Below are positions 1-8,377 of a DNA stretch of 64,000 bases, one piece after another. The first letter of the stretch is position 1. Every line of letters starts with the position of its first letter. This DNA is from QHXQ01 sp036389395 (GTDB taxonomy: Bacteria; Acidobacteriota; Blastocatellia; Pyrinomonadales; Pyrinomonadaceae), in contig DASVPY010000061.1 of assembly GCA_036389395.1 (NCBI GenBank), positions 1-64,000 on the forward strand, in the 5' to 3' direction. The position numbers were made by a program, and so were the translations under genes. Under the pieces are notes generated by a model, which did not search any database, was not told the origin of the DNA, and worked only from the letters and a program-made list of their open reading frames with translations.

Positions 1-1017
1 CGCCACCTGCCACGGGAACGGCGCGAACAGCAGATAGACCAGCCCCAGCGGGATGATCGAGAGCGCGCCCTCCGTGGTCGAAACGTCCACGTCCTTGCCG
101 AAGCCCGACTCGGCGCTCTGCGCCAAATCCAGCCGCGAGCGCTGCACGGTTTCCAGCGTGCCGTACTGTCCGAGTTGCGCCCCGGCCGTGCGCAGCACGC
201 CCCAGTAGGTCAGCGCCACGCCCATCCCGACCACCAGCATGACCTGCCGCATGATGTTCTGCGCCGTCAACTGCCTCATGCCGATGACGAACGCGCCGCC
301 CACCGCGATCAGCAGCATGTAGAAGATGTAGAAGCGCAGGCTCAGCAGCCCCAGCAGCGCGCCGAACAGCAGCGCGAAGTCTCTGACGTTCAGGGCCTCG
401 CCCAGCCGCAGCGTCGCCAGCATCGCCAGCGCCAGCAGGAAGACGATGGGGCCGTCCTTCAGCCCTTGCGCCGACCACAAGACGAGCGACGGGAAGAAGG
501 CCACGAGCAGCCCCGAGAGGCGCGCGACCCGCAGGTTGTTGAAGATGCGCCGCGCGCACAGGTAGACCGTCGGGGCCGTGGCCGCGCCCAGCACCGCGTC
601 GACCAACTGCACGGCCAGCGGGTTGCGCCCGACCAGGCTGTAGACGGCGGCGACGTAATAAGGCATCCCCAGGAAGTCGCGCGCGCCTTCGAGGTACACC
701 GCCCAGGCGCGCGTCTCGCCGCGCCAGGAGCGCAGCAGCGTGTAGCCCAACTCGTCGTAGGTGAGGGCGTCGCCGCCGAAGAAGTTTTGCAGGTCGAAGA
801 CGAAGATGATGGTGGCGACCAGCACGCGGACGAGCAGCGCGCCGACGAAGAGCGCCAGCAGCGCACGCCGCTCCGCGCCCTCGTGCCGCCCGATGAAGAA
901 CCCCGCGGCCACCGCCAGCCCCGCGCACAGGAGCAGGGCGGGCGGCCCCTGGTGCGGCGCGCCCAGCACGACGAACGCCGCCAGCGCCAGCGATAAGCCG
1001 ATCAACAGCCCCTGCAT
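1..1017 (-). CDS. GT-C fold membrane glycosyltransferase (GT39/PMT-like), C-terminus beyond window
   Basis: The minus strand reads 339 codons from an ATG at 1017 to the window edge without a stop, so the C-terminus lies outside. An in-frame TAA sits two codons upstream, making this the first ATG. The protein is very hydrophobic, with roughly eight membrane segments. After the second segment an acidic loop reads GGDALTYDE (residues 81-89), where GT39/ArnT enzymes carry their catalytic Asp in the first periplasmic loop. Known members transfer sugars from polyprenyl-phosphate donors on the outer face of the membrane. It lies 99 bp downstream of the carbamoyltransferase on the same strand, at one end of the polysaccharide locus. 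A Wzy-type polymerase is the main alternative; the missing C-terminus prevents a firm choice. Confidence 0.75.
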   Translation of the reverse strand, partial: MQGLLIGLSLALAAFVVLGAPHQGPPALLLCAGLAVAAGFFIGRHEGAERRALLALFVGALLVRVLVATIIFVFDLQNFFGGDALTYDELGYTLLRSWRGETRAWAVYLEGARDFLGMPYYVAAVYSLVGRNPLAVQLVDAVLGAATAPTVYLCARRIFNNLRVARLSGLLVAFFPSLVLWSAQGLKDGPIVFLLALAMLATLRLGEALNVRDFALLFGALLGLLSLRFYIFYMLLIAVGGAFVIGMRQLTAQNIMRQVMLVVGMGVALTYWGVLRTAGAQLGQYGTLETVQRSRLDLAQSAESGFGKDVDVSTTEGALSIIPLGLVYLLFAPFPWQVA

Positions 1018-1116
1018 CCCTTAAGGCCCCGTCCCGCAGCCCCCGCGCGGCGGGCACTACCCTTCTCGGCGTCAAGCTCGTCGCGCGCCGCCCCTTGTCT
1101 TGCTCGCGCGCCGCGC

Positions 1117-2823
1117 TCACGCGCGCAGCACGAGGTTGTTCTCCAGCACCAGCCCGTCGAAGTTCGCGCCCTGGAACGTCTTGATCGCGTCCTGCGGCCG
1201 GCACACAATCGGCTCTTGAATGTTGAACGACGTGTTCAAGACCATCGGCACGCCGGTCAGCTTCTCGAACTCGCGCAGCAGTTGCCAGTAGCGCGGGTTG
1301 ACCTCGCGCCGCACCGTCTGCGGCCGCGCCGTGCCGTCCACGTGTACGACCGCGGGCAACTGTTCGCGCAACTCCTCGCGCACGTGCAGCACCGTGATCA
1401 TGAAAGGATCGTAGTGCGGCCGGCCGAACAGGTGCTCGGCCGCTTCCGCCAACATCGAGGGCGCGAGCGGGCGGAACCACTCGCGCAGCTTGACCTTCTT
1501 GTTCAACAACTCGCGCATGTCGCGGCGGCGCGGGTCGGCGATGAAGCTGCGGTTGCCCAGCGCGCGCGGGCCGAACTCCATGCGCCCCTGAAACCAGCCG
1601 AGGATCGCGCCGTTGGCCAGCAGGCGCGCGACGCGCGGCAGCAACTCCTCGTCCGGCAAGGTCTCGAACTTCAGCCCCGCTTCGCGTAACGCCTCGGCGC
1701 ACTCTTCCGACGTGAAGCCGGGGCCGTAGTAGGCGTGCTCCATCTTGAAGCGGCGCGGCTGACCCAACTTGCTGTGCCAGACGAGCAGGGCCGCGCCGAG
1801 CGAGCAGCCCGCGTCGCCCGCCGCCGGCTGGATGAAGTAGCGGCGGAAAGGCGACTCCGTCATGATGCGCCCGTTCATCACCGAGTTGAACGCGACGCCG
1901 CCCGCCATGCACAAGTTCTCTTCGCCCGTCCGCTCGTGCAAGCCTTTCAGCAGGTGCAGCGCCGTCTCCTCCAACACCCTCTGCGCGCTGGCGGCCACGT
2001 CCCAGTGCTTCTGCGTCAACTCCTCGCCCTTGCGCCGCGCCGGGCCGATGGCCCGCTCGATCTCTTTGCTGAACTGGTAGTGCTTGGCGAGGTGGTGATC
2101 GAGCACGCGTATGTTCAGATGGAAGTCGTGGGCGCCGTTCGCGGACAGCACGCGCGTGGCGAAGAAGTCGTAATACTCCGGCTTGCCGTAGGCGGCCAGC
2201 CCCATCACCTTCCACTCGTCGCCGTCGAACATGTCGAAGCCGAGGTAGTTGGTGACGGCGGAGTAGAACTGCCCCAACGAGTGCGGCAGCTTGATGCGCT
2301 TGAGCACGCGCAGGCGCGTGTCTTCGCCGCGCGAGAAGAGCGTGGTCGTGTCCTCGCCCGTGCCGTCCCACGTCATGATCGCGGCGCGCTCGAAGCCGGA
2401 GACGAAGAAGGCGCTGGCCGCGTGGCACTGGTGGTGTTCGAGGAAGTGGAACTTGAAGTCCGACGCGCCGTAGTGCTCGCGGATGCGGCGCGGCAGTTTG
2501 AACATGCCGAGGTAGCTGTCGCTCACCTGCGCCACGCCGCGGTCGGCGCGCGCCTTGAACATGGCGGGCGAAATCAGCCCCGTCTTCAAGGCCTGCATCG
2601 CCTTGTGGCGCAAGACCCACGGCTTCCAGTAGAGCGCGACGTGCGCCACGTCTTTGATCGTGATGCCGGCCTCGTCCAGACAGTACTGCATCGCCTGGTA
2701 GGGGAAGCCGCTGTGGTGCTTGCGGCGCGAGAAGCGTTCCTCTTCGGCCGCGGCGACGATCTCGCCGTCGCGCAAGAGCGTCGCGGCCGAATCGCCGAGC
2801 GTGGTCAAGCCAAGAATGTACAT
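1117..2823 (-). CDS. NodU/CmcH-family O-carbamoyltransferase
   Basis: The 568-residue protein has the complete two-domain layout of the family. The N-terminal Kae1-like domain starts ILGLTTLGDSAATLL and carries the metal-binding HHQCH motif at residues 130-134, followed by MAGGVAFNSVMNG. The C-terminal YrdC-like domain has GRMEFGPRALGNRS, LREWFRPLAPS and LNTSFNIQEP, all diagnostic. Such enzymes transfer a carbamoyl group from carbamoyl phosphate through carbamoyl-adenylate to a sugar or antibiotic hydroxyl. In this setting the likely acceptor is a sugar of the surface polysaccharide, which is inferred. The length is normal for the family. It lies upstream of the GT-C enzyme and downstream of a GT4 gene, from which a CACAGAG inverted array separates it. 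Confidence 0.93.
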   Translation of the reverse strand: MYILGLTTLGDSAATLLRDGEIVAAAEEERFSRRKHHSGFPYQAMQYCLDEAGITIKDVAHVALYWKPWVLRHKAMQALKTGLISPAMFKARADRGVAQVSDSYLGMFKLPRRIREHYGASDFKFHFLEHHQCHAASAFFVSGFERAAIMTWDGTGEDTTTLFSRGEDTRLRVLKRIKLPHSLGQFYSAVTNYLGFDMFDGDEWKVMGLAAYGKPEYYDFFATRVLSANGAHDFHLNIRVLDHHLAKHYQFSKEIERAIGPARRKGEELTQKHWDVAASAQRVLEETALHLLKGLHERTGEENLCMAGGVAFNSVMNGRIMTESPFRRYFIQPAAGDAGCSLGAALLVWHSKLGQPRRFKMEHAYYGPGFTSEECAEALREAGLKFETLPDEELLPRVARLLANGAILGWFQGRMEFGPRALGNRSFIADPRRRDMRELLNKKVKLREWFRPLAPSMLAEAAEHLFGRPHYDPFMITVLHVREELREQLPAVVHVDGTARPQTVRREVNPRYWQLLREFEKLTGVPMVLNTSFNIQEPIVCRPQDAIKTFQGANFDGLVLENNLVLRA

Positions 2824-3029
2824 AAGCGTTTCTGAGTCAACAGGAGCAGCTTAAACTACCAAAAAAGCCTGCACAAGTCACCCGCCGGACTGGTGGCGGG
2901 TCAGGTTGAGTGGGGCTGGAGAAAAGATCAACACAGAGGGCACAGAGGAGACACAGAGAGCACAGTTTTTTTACTGTGTCCTCCGTGCTTACTCTGTGTC
3001 CTCTGTGCGAGACCGGCCGCACGTTCCTC
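2824..3029. other. intergenic spacer, mostly repeat array
   Basis: This 206-bp gap between the carbamoyltransferase and GT4 genes has no supportable reading frame. Its centre is the CACAGAG array at 2930-3008. Confidence 0.6.
2930..3008. repeat. CACAGAG-family inverted array, copy 1
   Basis: The left arm is a run of CACAGAG words spaced about 9 bp apart. A TTTTTTT-containing loop follows, then a right arm of CTCTGTGT words that is an imperfect reverse complement. The RNA could fold into a hairpin of more than 30 bp on either strand. It lies between a GT4 stop and the carbamoyltransferase start. Confidence 0.85.
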
Positions 3030-4154
3030 TCAACCTCGTGCGTCCGCGGCGGCGCGCAGGGCGGCGGCGAGTTTCTCGGTCTGCGCGGGCAGCGCGTAGT
3101 GCGCGAGCGCGTAGCGGCGGCCCGCCGCGCCCATCGCGCGCCGCGCCGCCTCGTCCGCCAGCAGCCGCTTGAGCGCCGCGTGCCACTCCGCTGGCGTGCG
3201 CGCCGCCAGGTGCGTCTCGCCCGCCACGCCCAGTTCCGCGCAGACGCCAACCGGCGTGACGACGAACGGCGCGCCCACCGCCATGTACTGAATCGCCTTG
3301 AAGCCCGACTTGCCCGCCAGCCATTCGGGCGGCGACGAAGGGTTCTGATCGAGCGGGTACAGCCCCACGTCGAGCGACTGAAAATCCGCCACCTCGCGCG
3401 CCAGCGCCCACGGCAAGCTCTCGACCTCGACGCCCGGCAATTCAATTCGCTCGCGCCCCGCGCCCACCACCTTGAGCCGGAAGCGTTGCGTGCGCGCCAG
3501 GTCTTGCAGCACGGGGAAGATCGTTTCGAGGTAGGCGAACGTCGAAGGCGTGCCGATCCAGCCGACCACGGGCACGCGACCTTCGACCGGCACGCCGCCT
3601 TCGGTCGCTGCTTCGCGCGGCCGAAACAAGTCCGTGTCCACGACGGTCGGGATGACGACGGCGCGCGTGCCTTGCGCCTCGACGTGCGCCGCGATGAAGC
3701 GGTTGCCGCAAGTTACGACGCGCGCACGGCGGATCAGCGCGTCGGTCTTGCCGAACCACTTCAGCGCGCCGACCAGTCGCCCGTAACTCTGGCTGACGTA
3801 GCGGACGTAAGTCGCGTCGTCCAAGTCGAGCACGAGGGGCCGGCCTATTACCGCGTCCAGCAGCCACTCGACGACCGGCGGGCCGAACAGCAACGCCTCG
3901 CGCTGGACGAAGACCACGTCGTAGCGGCGCGCGCGCAGCACGTCCGTCGCGCGCCGCAGCGTCGCGCCCGCGAGGGCGAGCGCGTTGCGCGGCGCGGCCG
4001 CGCGCCGGTAGAGCGACGCGAACGTGCGCGCGTCGAGCAGCGGCTTGAGCGTCAAGTCAATGCCCTGCGCCCGCAGCGGCGCGACGAACTGCGCCACGCG
4101 GTAGCGCGTCGCCGCCGCCTCGACCGGGTAAGTAGCCAGTGCCAGAACCTTCAT
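3030..4154 (-). CDS. glycosyltransferase family 4
   Basis: The protein has 374 residues from the ATG at 4154, which begins KVLALATYPVEAAATRYRV. A start 10 codons upstream is possible, but its extension has no family character. The N-terminal Rossmann-like half contains DLDDATYVRYVSQSYGR. The C-terminal half has VPVVGWIGTPSTFAYLETIFPVL and GLYPLDQNP, then SGFKAIQYMAVGAPFVVTPVG, the GT4 donor-binding region corresponding to the E-x7-E area. GT4 enzymes are retaining transferases that use nucleotide sugars at the cytoplasmic face of the membrane. The sugar and linkage cannot be read from sequence. It follows the next GT4 gene on the same strand after 39 bp, consistent with one operon. Confidence 0.85.
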   Translation of the reverse strand: MKVLALATYPVEAAATRYRVAQFVAPLRAQGIDLTLKPLLDARTFASLYRRAAAPRNALALAGATLRRATDVLRARRYDVVFVQREALLFGPPVVEWLLDAVIGRPLVLDLDDATYVRYVSQSYGRLVGALKWFGKTDALIRRARVVTCGNRFIAAHVEAQGTRAVVIPTVVDTDLFRPREAATEGGVPVEGRVPVVGWIGTPSTFAYLETIFPVLQDLARTQRFRLKVVGAGRERIELPGVEVESLPWALAREVADFQSLDVGLYPLDQNPSSPPEWLAGKSGFKAIQYMAVGAPFVVTPVGVCAELGVAGETHLAARTPAEWHAALKRLLADEAARRAMGAAGRRYALAHYALPAQTEKLAAALRAAADARG

Positions 4155-4193
4155 CAAAACTGATCGCGCCGCGCGGCAACTCAAGCGCGCCGC

Positions 4194-5450
4194 TCAGCCG
4201 CGCGCGCCCGCGAGCAGTCGCTCGTAGAGCCGGCGGTAGCGCGGGCCGCCGATGCGGGTCAGGTCGAGGCGCGCGTCGGCGCTGCGGCGGCAGCGTGCGC
4301 GCAAGTCCGGGTCGCGTTCGAGTTCGGCCAGCTCGGCGAGCGCGGCGCGGTAGCTCGCCTCGTCAAACTCGCGCAGCAGGACGCCGACGCGATCCGTCTC
4401 GATCAACTCGTCCACGTCGCCGACGCCCGCGTTGCAGATGACGGGCAGCCCGGCCGCCAGGTACTCCGCCATCTTCGTCGGCGACGAAGACAGCTTCGAG
4501 TAGCAAGGCTTGATGAAGGACAGCGCCGCGTCCGCCGCGCTCAAATACCGCGGCATCTCGGCCGGGCTGACGCGGCGCACCAAGTAATCTTCCGGGCCGA
4601 GACCGCGCGCCGCCAGCCGCTCCGTGATCATCGCGGGGGGACTCTGCGTCAGTATGAGCGCGAACGTCGCCGGGTCTGCGCGGTGCGCGGCCGCCAGCAG
4701 GTCGGCCATCTCGTCGGTCAGATACCAGCCGCCGAGCGAGCCGACGTAGACGAGCACGCGCCGCGCCGCGACGCCCAACTCGCGCCGCACCTCCGCGCGC
4801 GCCGCCGCCTCGCGCCCGCGGAAGTGCGCGAGATCGACGCAGCACGGGATGACTTCGACGGGCCGCGCGCGGCCGTTCTGCGCCGCGTCGGGGAAGAGTA
4901 TCTGCCGCGCCTTCTCGGTCAGCACGACGTAGCCGTCGGCGGCGGCGAGCAGGCGGCGTTCGGCCGCCTTCGCCAGTTTGTAGAGATGCCCGCCCGCGGG
5001 CCACACCCCGGCGTCGGTGTACTCTTCGGGCATGAAGCCGCGTATGTCGAAGAGCAGACGCGCGCGCGTGCCGCGCTTGGCGAGCGCGCCCATCGCGGCC
5101 GCGACGTGGCTGCGCGCGTGGATGATGTCGAGCCGCTCGCGCCTTATAAGCCGGCGCGCGAACTGTGCGCCGCGCGCGATGTCGTAGAGGGTGGCGGGCA
5201 GCGTCGGGCGCTTGTGGTAGGTGAGCGCGTGCCACCCGATGCCTTGCGCCGCGAGCCGCGCGCGCACCGCGTCGCGCTCGTCCGTCGGCCACTGTGCGAC
5301 CGGCTGCGGCTCGAAGGTGAGCAGGTGCGCGCGCACGCCGGCCGCGGTCAACTGCCGCAGGTACGGCACGACCTGCGTCTGCACGAGCGGCTCGCGGACG
5401 CCGAAGTAACAGATGTAAAGGGTGCTGGCCGAGGCTAAGGACGAAGCCAT
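4194..5450 (-). CDS. glycosyltransferase family 4
   Basis: The protein has 418 residues from the ATG at 5450. The frame stays open upstream to 5627, but that part only translates the inverted repeat at 5462-5557, so it is not included. Family features are LYICYFGVREPLVQTQVVPYL at the N-terminus, a DIIHARSHVAAAMGALAKR segment, RVLVYVGSLGGWYLTDEM, and PTKMAEYLAAGLPVICNAGVGDVDELI, the standard GT4 donor site with its conserved Glu. It is probably a cytoplasmic or membrane-peripheral transferase for the polysaccharide repeat unit; donor unknown. It is divergent from the methyltransferase at 5683, with the perfect inverted repeat lying between the two starts. Confidence 0.85.
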   Translation of the reverse strand: MASSLASASTLYICYFGVREPLVQTQVVPYLRQLTAAGVRAHLLTFEPQPVAQWPTDERDAVRARLAAQGIGWHALTYHKRPTLPATLYDIARGAQFARRLIRRERLDIIHARSHVAAAMGALAKRGTRARLLFDIRGFMPEEYTDAGVWPAGGHLYKLAKAAERRLLAAADGYVVLTEKARQILFPDAAQNGRARPVEVIPCCVDLAHFRGREAAARAEVRRELGVAARRVLVYVGSLGGWYLTDEMADLLAAAHRADPATFALILTQSPPAMITERLAARGLGPEDYLVRRVSPAEMPRYLSAADAALSFIKPCYSKLSSSPTKMAEYLAAGLPVICNAGVGDVDELIETDRVGVLLREFDEASYRAALAELAELERDPDLRARCRRSADARLDLTRIGGPRYRRLYERLLAGARG

Positions 5451-5461
5451 ATTTAATCTGT

Positions 5462-5557
5462 CTCCGTGCCCCCTCTGTGTGCTCTGTGTCTCGGTGGTGA
5501 ATCTAGGTACAGCGGCATTAACCACCGAGACACAGAGCACACAGAGGGGGCACGGAG
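5462..5557. repeat. perfect 37-bp inverted repeat, CACAGAG family, copy 2
   Basis: The arms 5462-5498 and 5521-5557 are exact reverse complements over 37 bp, with a 22-nt loop. Each arm contains GAGACACAGAGCACACAGAG and ends in ACCACC next to the loop. The element lies between two divergent genes, in the 5' leader of both or between their promoters, so it cannot be a simple terminator. Confidence 0.92.
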
Positions 5558-5682
5558 GCCGGCAAATCAAGATGCCACCAGGATTGGGGCGAACGTTGAC
5601 ATTAAGTGGCGCGGCCGCGTTCGTCAACCGGCGCGCCCGCGCTCGTTTGCCGCCGCCGGCCGCGCTTTGTTAATCTGCCGGC

Positions 5683-6546
5683 ATGGCCGCAGACGCGCAG
5701 ACGCAACCGACCGAGCCGCTCAACTACGACCCGCGCACGGTCGAGTCGTTCGGGCAGGAGTGGAGCCGGTTCGACCAGTCGGAGTTGGGCGAACGCGAGC
5801 AGGCGCGTCTGTTCGCCGAATACTTCGACATCTTCCCTTGGGGCGCGCTGCCCGTCGGCGCGGTCGGCTTCGATCTGGGCTGCGGCACGGGGCGCTGGGC
5901 CAAGCTGGTCGCGCCGCGCGTCGGCCGCCTCTACTGCGTGGACGCGAGCCGCGAGGCGCTCGAAGTGGCCCGGCGCAACCTCGCCGCGCAAAGCAACTGC
6001 GAGTTCGTCAACGCCTCGGTCGCGCAGTTGCCCTTCGCCGCCGACTCGATGGACTTCGGCTACTCGCTCGGCGTGCTCCATCACGTGCCCGACACGCGCG
6101 CCGGTCTCGCCGCCTGCGTCGCCAAGCTCAAGCCCGGCGCGCCGTTCCTGCTCTACCTCTATTACGCCTTCGACAACCGCCCGGCGTGGTTCCGCCTGCT
6201 CTGGCGCACGAGCGACGCGGGCCGCCGCGCCGTCTCGCGCCTGCCCTACCGCCTGCGCCACCTGACGACCGACCTGATCGCGCTCGCCGTCTACTGGCCG
6301 CTCGCGCGCGCCGCCCGCCGGCTCGAACGCACGGGGCGCAACGTCAACGCCTTCCCGCTCGCCGCCTACCGCCGCCGCAGCTTCTACACCATGCGCACCG
6401 ACGCCCTCGACCGCTTCGGCACGAACCTCGAACAACGCTTCACCCGCGCCGAGATCGAACAGATGATGACGACCGCCGGGCTGACACGCATCACCTTCAG
6501 CGACACCGTCCCCTACTGGTGCGCCGTCGGCTACAAACAAAGCTAA
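5683..6546 (+). CDS. class I SAM-dependent methyltransferase
   Basis: The 287-residue protein has the methyltransferase_11-type motif I GFDLGCGTGRWAKLV at about residues 65-80, an acidic residue ending the second strand (YCVDASREALE), and motif VDFGYSLGVLHHVPDT. The C-terminal third is Arg-rich and hydrophobic (LIALAVYWPLARAARRLERTG) and may bind the acceptor or the membrane. The target is presumably a sugar or lipid-linked intermediate of the polysaccharide, inferred from neighbours only. It is the single plus-strand gene within the minus-strand block, divergent from the GT4 gene and convergent with the GT2 gene. Its TAA stop falls in the first unit of the heptamer run that follows. Confidence 0.85.
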   Translation: MAADAQTQPTEPLNYDPRTVESFGQEWSRFDQSELGEREQARLFAEYFDIFPWGALPVGAVGFDLGCGTGRWAKLVAPRVGRLYCVDASREALEVARRNLAAQSNCEFVNASVAQLPFAADSMDFGYSLGVLHHVPDTRAGLAACVAKLKPGAPFLLYLYYAFDNRPAWFRLLWRTSDAGRRAVSRLPYRLRHLTTDLIALAVYWPLARAARRLERTGRNVNAFPLAAYRRRSFYTMRTDALDRFGTNLEQRFTRAEIEQMMTTAGLTRITFSDTVPYWCAVGYKQS

Positions 6547-6574
6547 CAGCTAATAGCTAACAGCTAACAGCTTC
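6544..6574. repeat. single-arm heptamer run, GCTAACA word
   Basis: Four and a half tandem 7-bp units of the type GCTAACA/GCTAATA start at the stop codon of the methyltransferase and run up to the stop of the convergent GT2 gene. No inverted partner arm is present, unlike the other arrays in this window. Confidence 0.8.
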
Positions 6575-6575
6575 T

Positions 6576-7544
6576 TTATGTCGTCGGCTGCATGTCGCGC
6601 GCGGGGGCGCGTTGCCAGAGCGCCTGCGCCCAGCCGACGAAGGTCGCGAGGTCAATCGTCAGGATGATGAGCGCGACGCCGAGGAAGCGGGCCGGGTTGA
6701 GCAGCCACGAGAGGGGTCGCCCTTCCCTGCGCCGCAGGATGCTTTTGGCCGCGCGCGCCGCGACCGCCGCCGCCGGCACAGTGAGCCACCACGCGTTGTG
6801 CGCCAGCGCCAGCACGACGAACAACGCGAAGACCGCGTACTGGCGCGCGACGCCGTAGTGCCAGTCCCACTGGCGGCCCGCCCAGACGTTGTGCTTCGAG
6901 TAGAGGACGAACTTGCGGAAGGTGCGCCAGAGTGTCGGCTGTAGCTGCCACCAGACGGTCGCCCCCACGGCCCAGCCCGTCCGCGTGCCGCGCCGCGCCA
7001 GTTGCTCCATGAAGATCAAATCTTCCGCCGCGCGCAGATCGGGGAAGCCGCCGACCGCCGCCCACGCCTCGCGCCGCACGAGCGACGACGCGATGAACGG
7101 CCCGCGCATCACGCCGCCCGGTCGCTGCGCCCGCGGCGCGGGGTACGTCAGCGCCGCGCAGCGCTCGAAGAACGTGTCCGTCACCGGCTCGTAGTTGCCG
7201 TAGACGACTTCGACTTCGGGCTGCGCTTCGGCGACCTGCGCGAGCCGTTCGAGCCAGTGCGGGTCGAGGCGTATGCCGGCGTCGGTGAGCGCGATCCAAT
7301 CGTTCGACGCGGCAGCGATGCCGACGTTGCGCCCGCGGCCGGGCGTGGCGGGGCCGGCTTCGATCACTTTGAAGCGCGGATCAGACTCGGTCGCGGCGCG
7401 CGCCAGCGCCGCCGTGTCGTCGGTCGAGCCGCCGTCCACGAGCAGCACCTCGTCGGGCGGGCGCGTCTGCTGCCGGATGGAGGCGAGCAACGCGTCCAGC
7501 GTCGCGGCCTCGTTCCGCATTGGGACGACCAAAGAAATTCTCAT
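6576..7544 (-). CDS. glycosyltransferase family 2 with C-terminal membrane segments
   Basis: The 322-residue protein opens with the GT-A nucleotide-binding signature ISLVVPMRNEAATLDALL and LLVDGGSTDDTAAL, followed by GRGRNVGIAAASNDWIALTDAGIRLD. The usual DxD position reads DAG, seen in the ExoA/succinoglycan type of GT2. An acceptor-side motif RAAEDLIFMEQLARRG follows. Two or three hydrophobic segments from about residue 225 (YAVFALFVVLALAHNAWWL, then FLGVALIILTIDLATFVG) anchor it in the membrane. The role is addition of a sugar to the lipid-linked repeat unit. It is 19 bp downstream of the FkbM gene at 7564-8355, so it is probably cotranscribed with it. Confidence 0.87.
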   Translation of the reverse strand: MRISLVVPMRNEAATLDALLASIRQQTRPPDEVLLVDGGSTDDTAALARAATESDPRFKVIEAGPATPGRGRNVGIAAASNDWIALTDAGIRLDPHWLERLAQVAEAQPEVEVVYGNYEPVTDTFFERCAALTYPAPRAQRPGGVMRGPFIASSLVRREAWAAVGGFPDLRAAEDLIFMEQLARRGTRTGWAVGATVWWQLQPTLWRTFRKFVLYSKHNVWAGRQWDWHYGVARQYAVFALFVVLALAHNAWWLTVPAAAVAARAAKSILRRREGRPLSWLLNPARFLGVALIILTIDLATFVGWAQALWQRAPARDMQPTT

Positions 7545-7563
7545 GGCTCGACGCGCCGCCGCT

Positions 7564-8355
7564 TCAACTCAAATTGCGCGCGGTGAAGTAGCCGCAGTTC
7601 GGCCCCGTCTCCTCGAAGCTGTCGATCTTGAAGCCGCGCGCTTCGAGGAACTGGCACAAGCCGCGCCCCGTGCCGCCGTGCGCCGGCCCCTGGTGGTACT
7701 CGCCGACGATCTTGCGCACGCGCCGCAACACGTCGGGCGGGCACGCTTCGAGGATTTCGTACTCGCTGCCCTCGCAGTCGAGTTTGAGCAGGTCGCAGCG
7801 CGTCAACTCCTCCTGCGCGAACACGTCGGCGAGGCTGATGCAGTTCACCTCGATGCCGTCGCCGGGCGCGGCGGTGAGCGAGTGCATGATCCAACTGTCG
7901 GGGTCTGTGTGCAGGCGGCGCGGGCCCGTCGCGCCGGCGACCGCCTGCTCGCGCACGCGCACGTTCGTCAGCCCGCTCGCGGCGACGTTCTGCCGCAGCC
8001 AGCGCGCGTTCTCCGGGAACGGCTCGTAGGCGTAGACGCGCACGCCCTCGGCGCGCGTGGCGGCGTAGGCGGCGAAGACGCCGATGTTGGCCCCCACGTC
8101 TATGACGGTGTCGCCCGCCTCGATGGCGTAGCCGGGCGGGTCGTAGGTGTGCCGCAGCCAGATTTCTTGGAACAGGAATTCGAGATCGATGCTGGCGGGG
8201 CCGTCAATCACGACGCGGTTGCGCAACTGCACGCGCGGCAGCGGTCGCCTGCGCCAGCCGGCGACCAGCGCCTCGCGCCAGTTCTTGAGCAGCACGATCT
8301 GCCTGAAGTCGCGCGCGCACCGTTCGGGGATGCGCGCGAGCCGAGCCATGTCCAC
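7564..8355 (-). CDS. FkbM-family methyltransferase
   Basis: The 263-residue protein contains the FkbM pattern: GDTVIDVGANIGVFAAYAA (motif I, about residues 90-108), VYAYEPFPENARWLRQNV, an internal region with TDPDSWIMHSL, and the family marker LLKLDCEGSEYEIL. FkbM enzymes O-methylate sugars or polyketides with SAM. It is one of four FkbM proteins in this window (also 9665-10441, 11463-12350, 17712-18902), suggesting a heavily methylated glycan. ATG codons at 8355 and two codons later are both usable; the first is chosen. The next gene upstream ends 22 bp away. Confidence 0.88.
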   Translation of the reverse strand: MDMARLARIPERCARDFRQIVLLKNWREALVAGWRRRPLPRVQLRNRVVIDGPASIDLEFLFQEIWLRHTYDPPGYAIEAGDTVIDVGANIGVFAAYAATRAEGVRVYAYEPFPENARWLRQNVAASGLTNVRVREQAVAGATGPRRLHTDPDSWIMHSLTAAPGDGIEVNCISLADVFAQEELTRCDLLKLDCEGSEYEILEACPPDVLRRVRKIVGEYHQGPAHGGTGRGLCQFLEARGFKIDSFEETGPNCGYFTARNLS

Positions 8356-8377
8356 TACAAACGCCCTCCTGATTCTC

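Noticed and set aside
2930..3008. CACAGAG arrays considered as a CRISPR array
   Set aside because: There are no unique spacers of constant length between repeats, the arms are inverted rather than direct, and no cas gene is present.
2910..4163. Plus-strand open frame of 417 codons opposite the GT4 gene
   Set aside because: Its start lies in the CACAGAG array and the residues are Arg-rich without motif; the minus strand encodes the GT4.
5451..5627. In-frame N-terminal extension of the GT4 gene at 4194-5450
   Set aside because: The extra 59 codons only translate the perfect inverted repeat; the encoded peptide has no family resemblance and a proper GT4 N-terminus begins at 5450.
6544..6574. 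GCTAACA run considered as an attachment site or phase-variation tract
   Set aside because: It lies after the stop codon, not within a reading frame or promoter, and no integrase is nearby.
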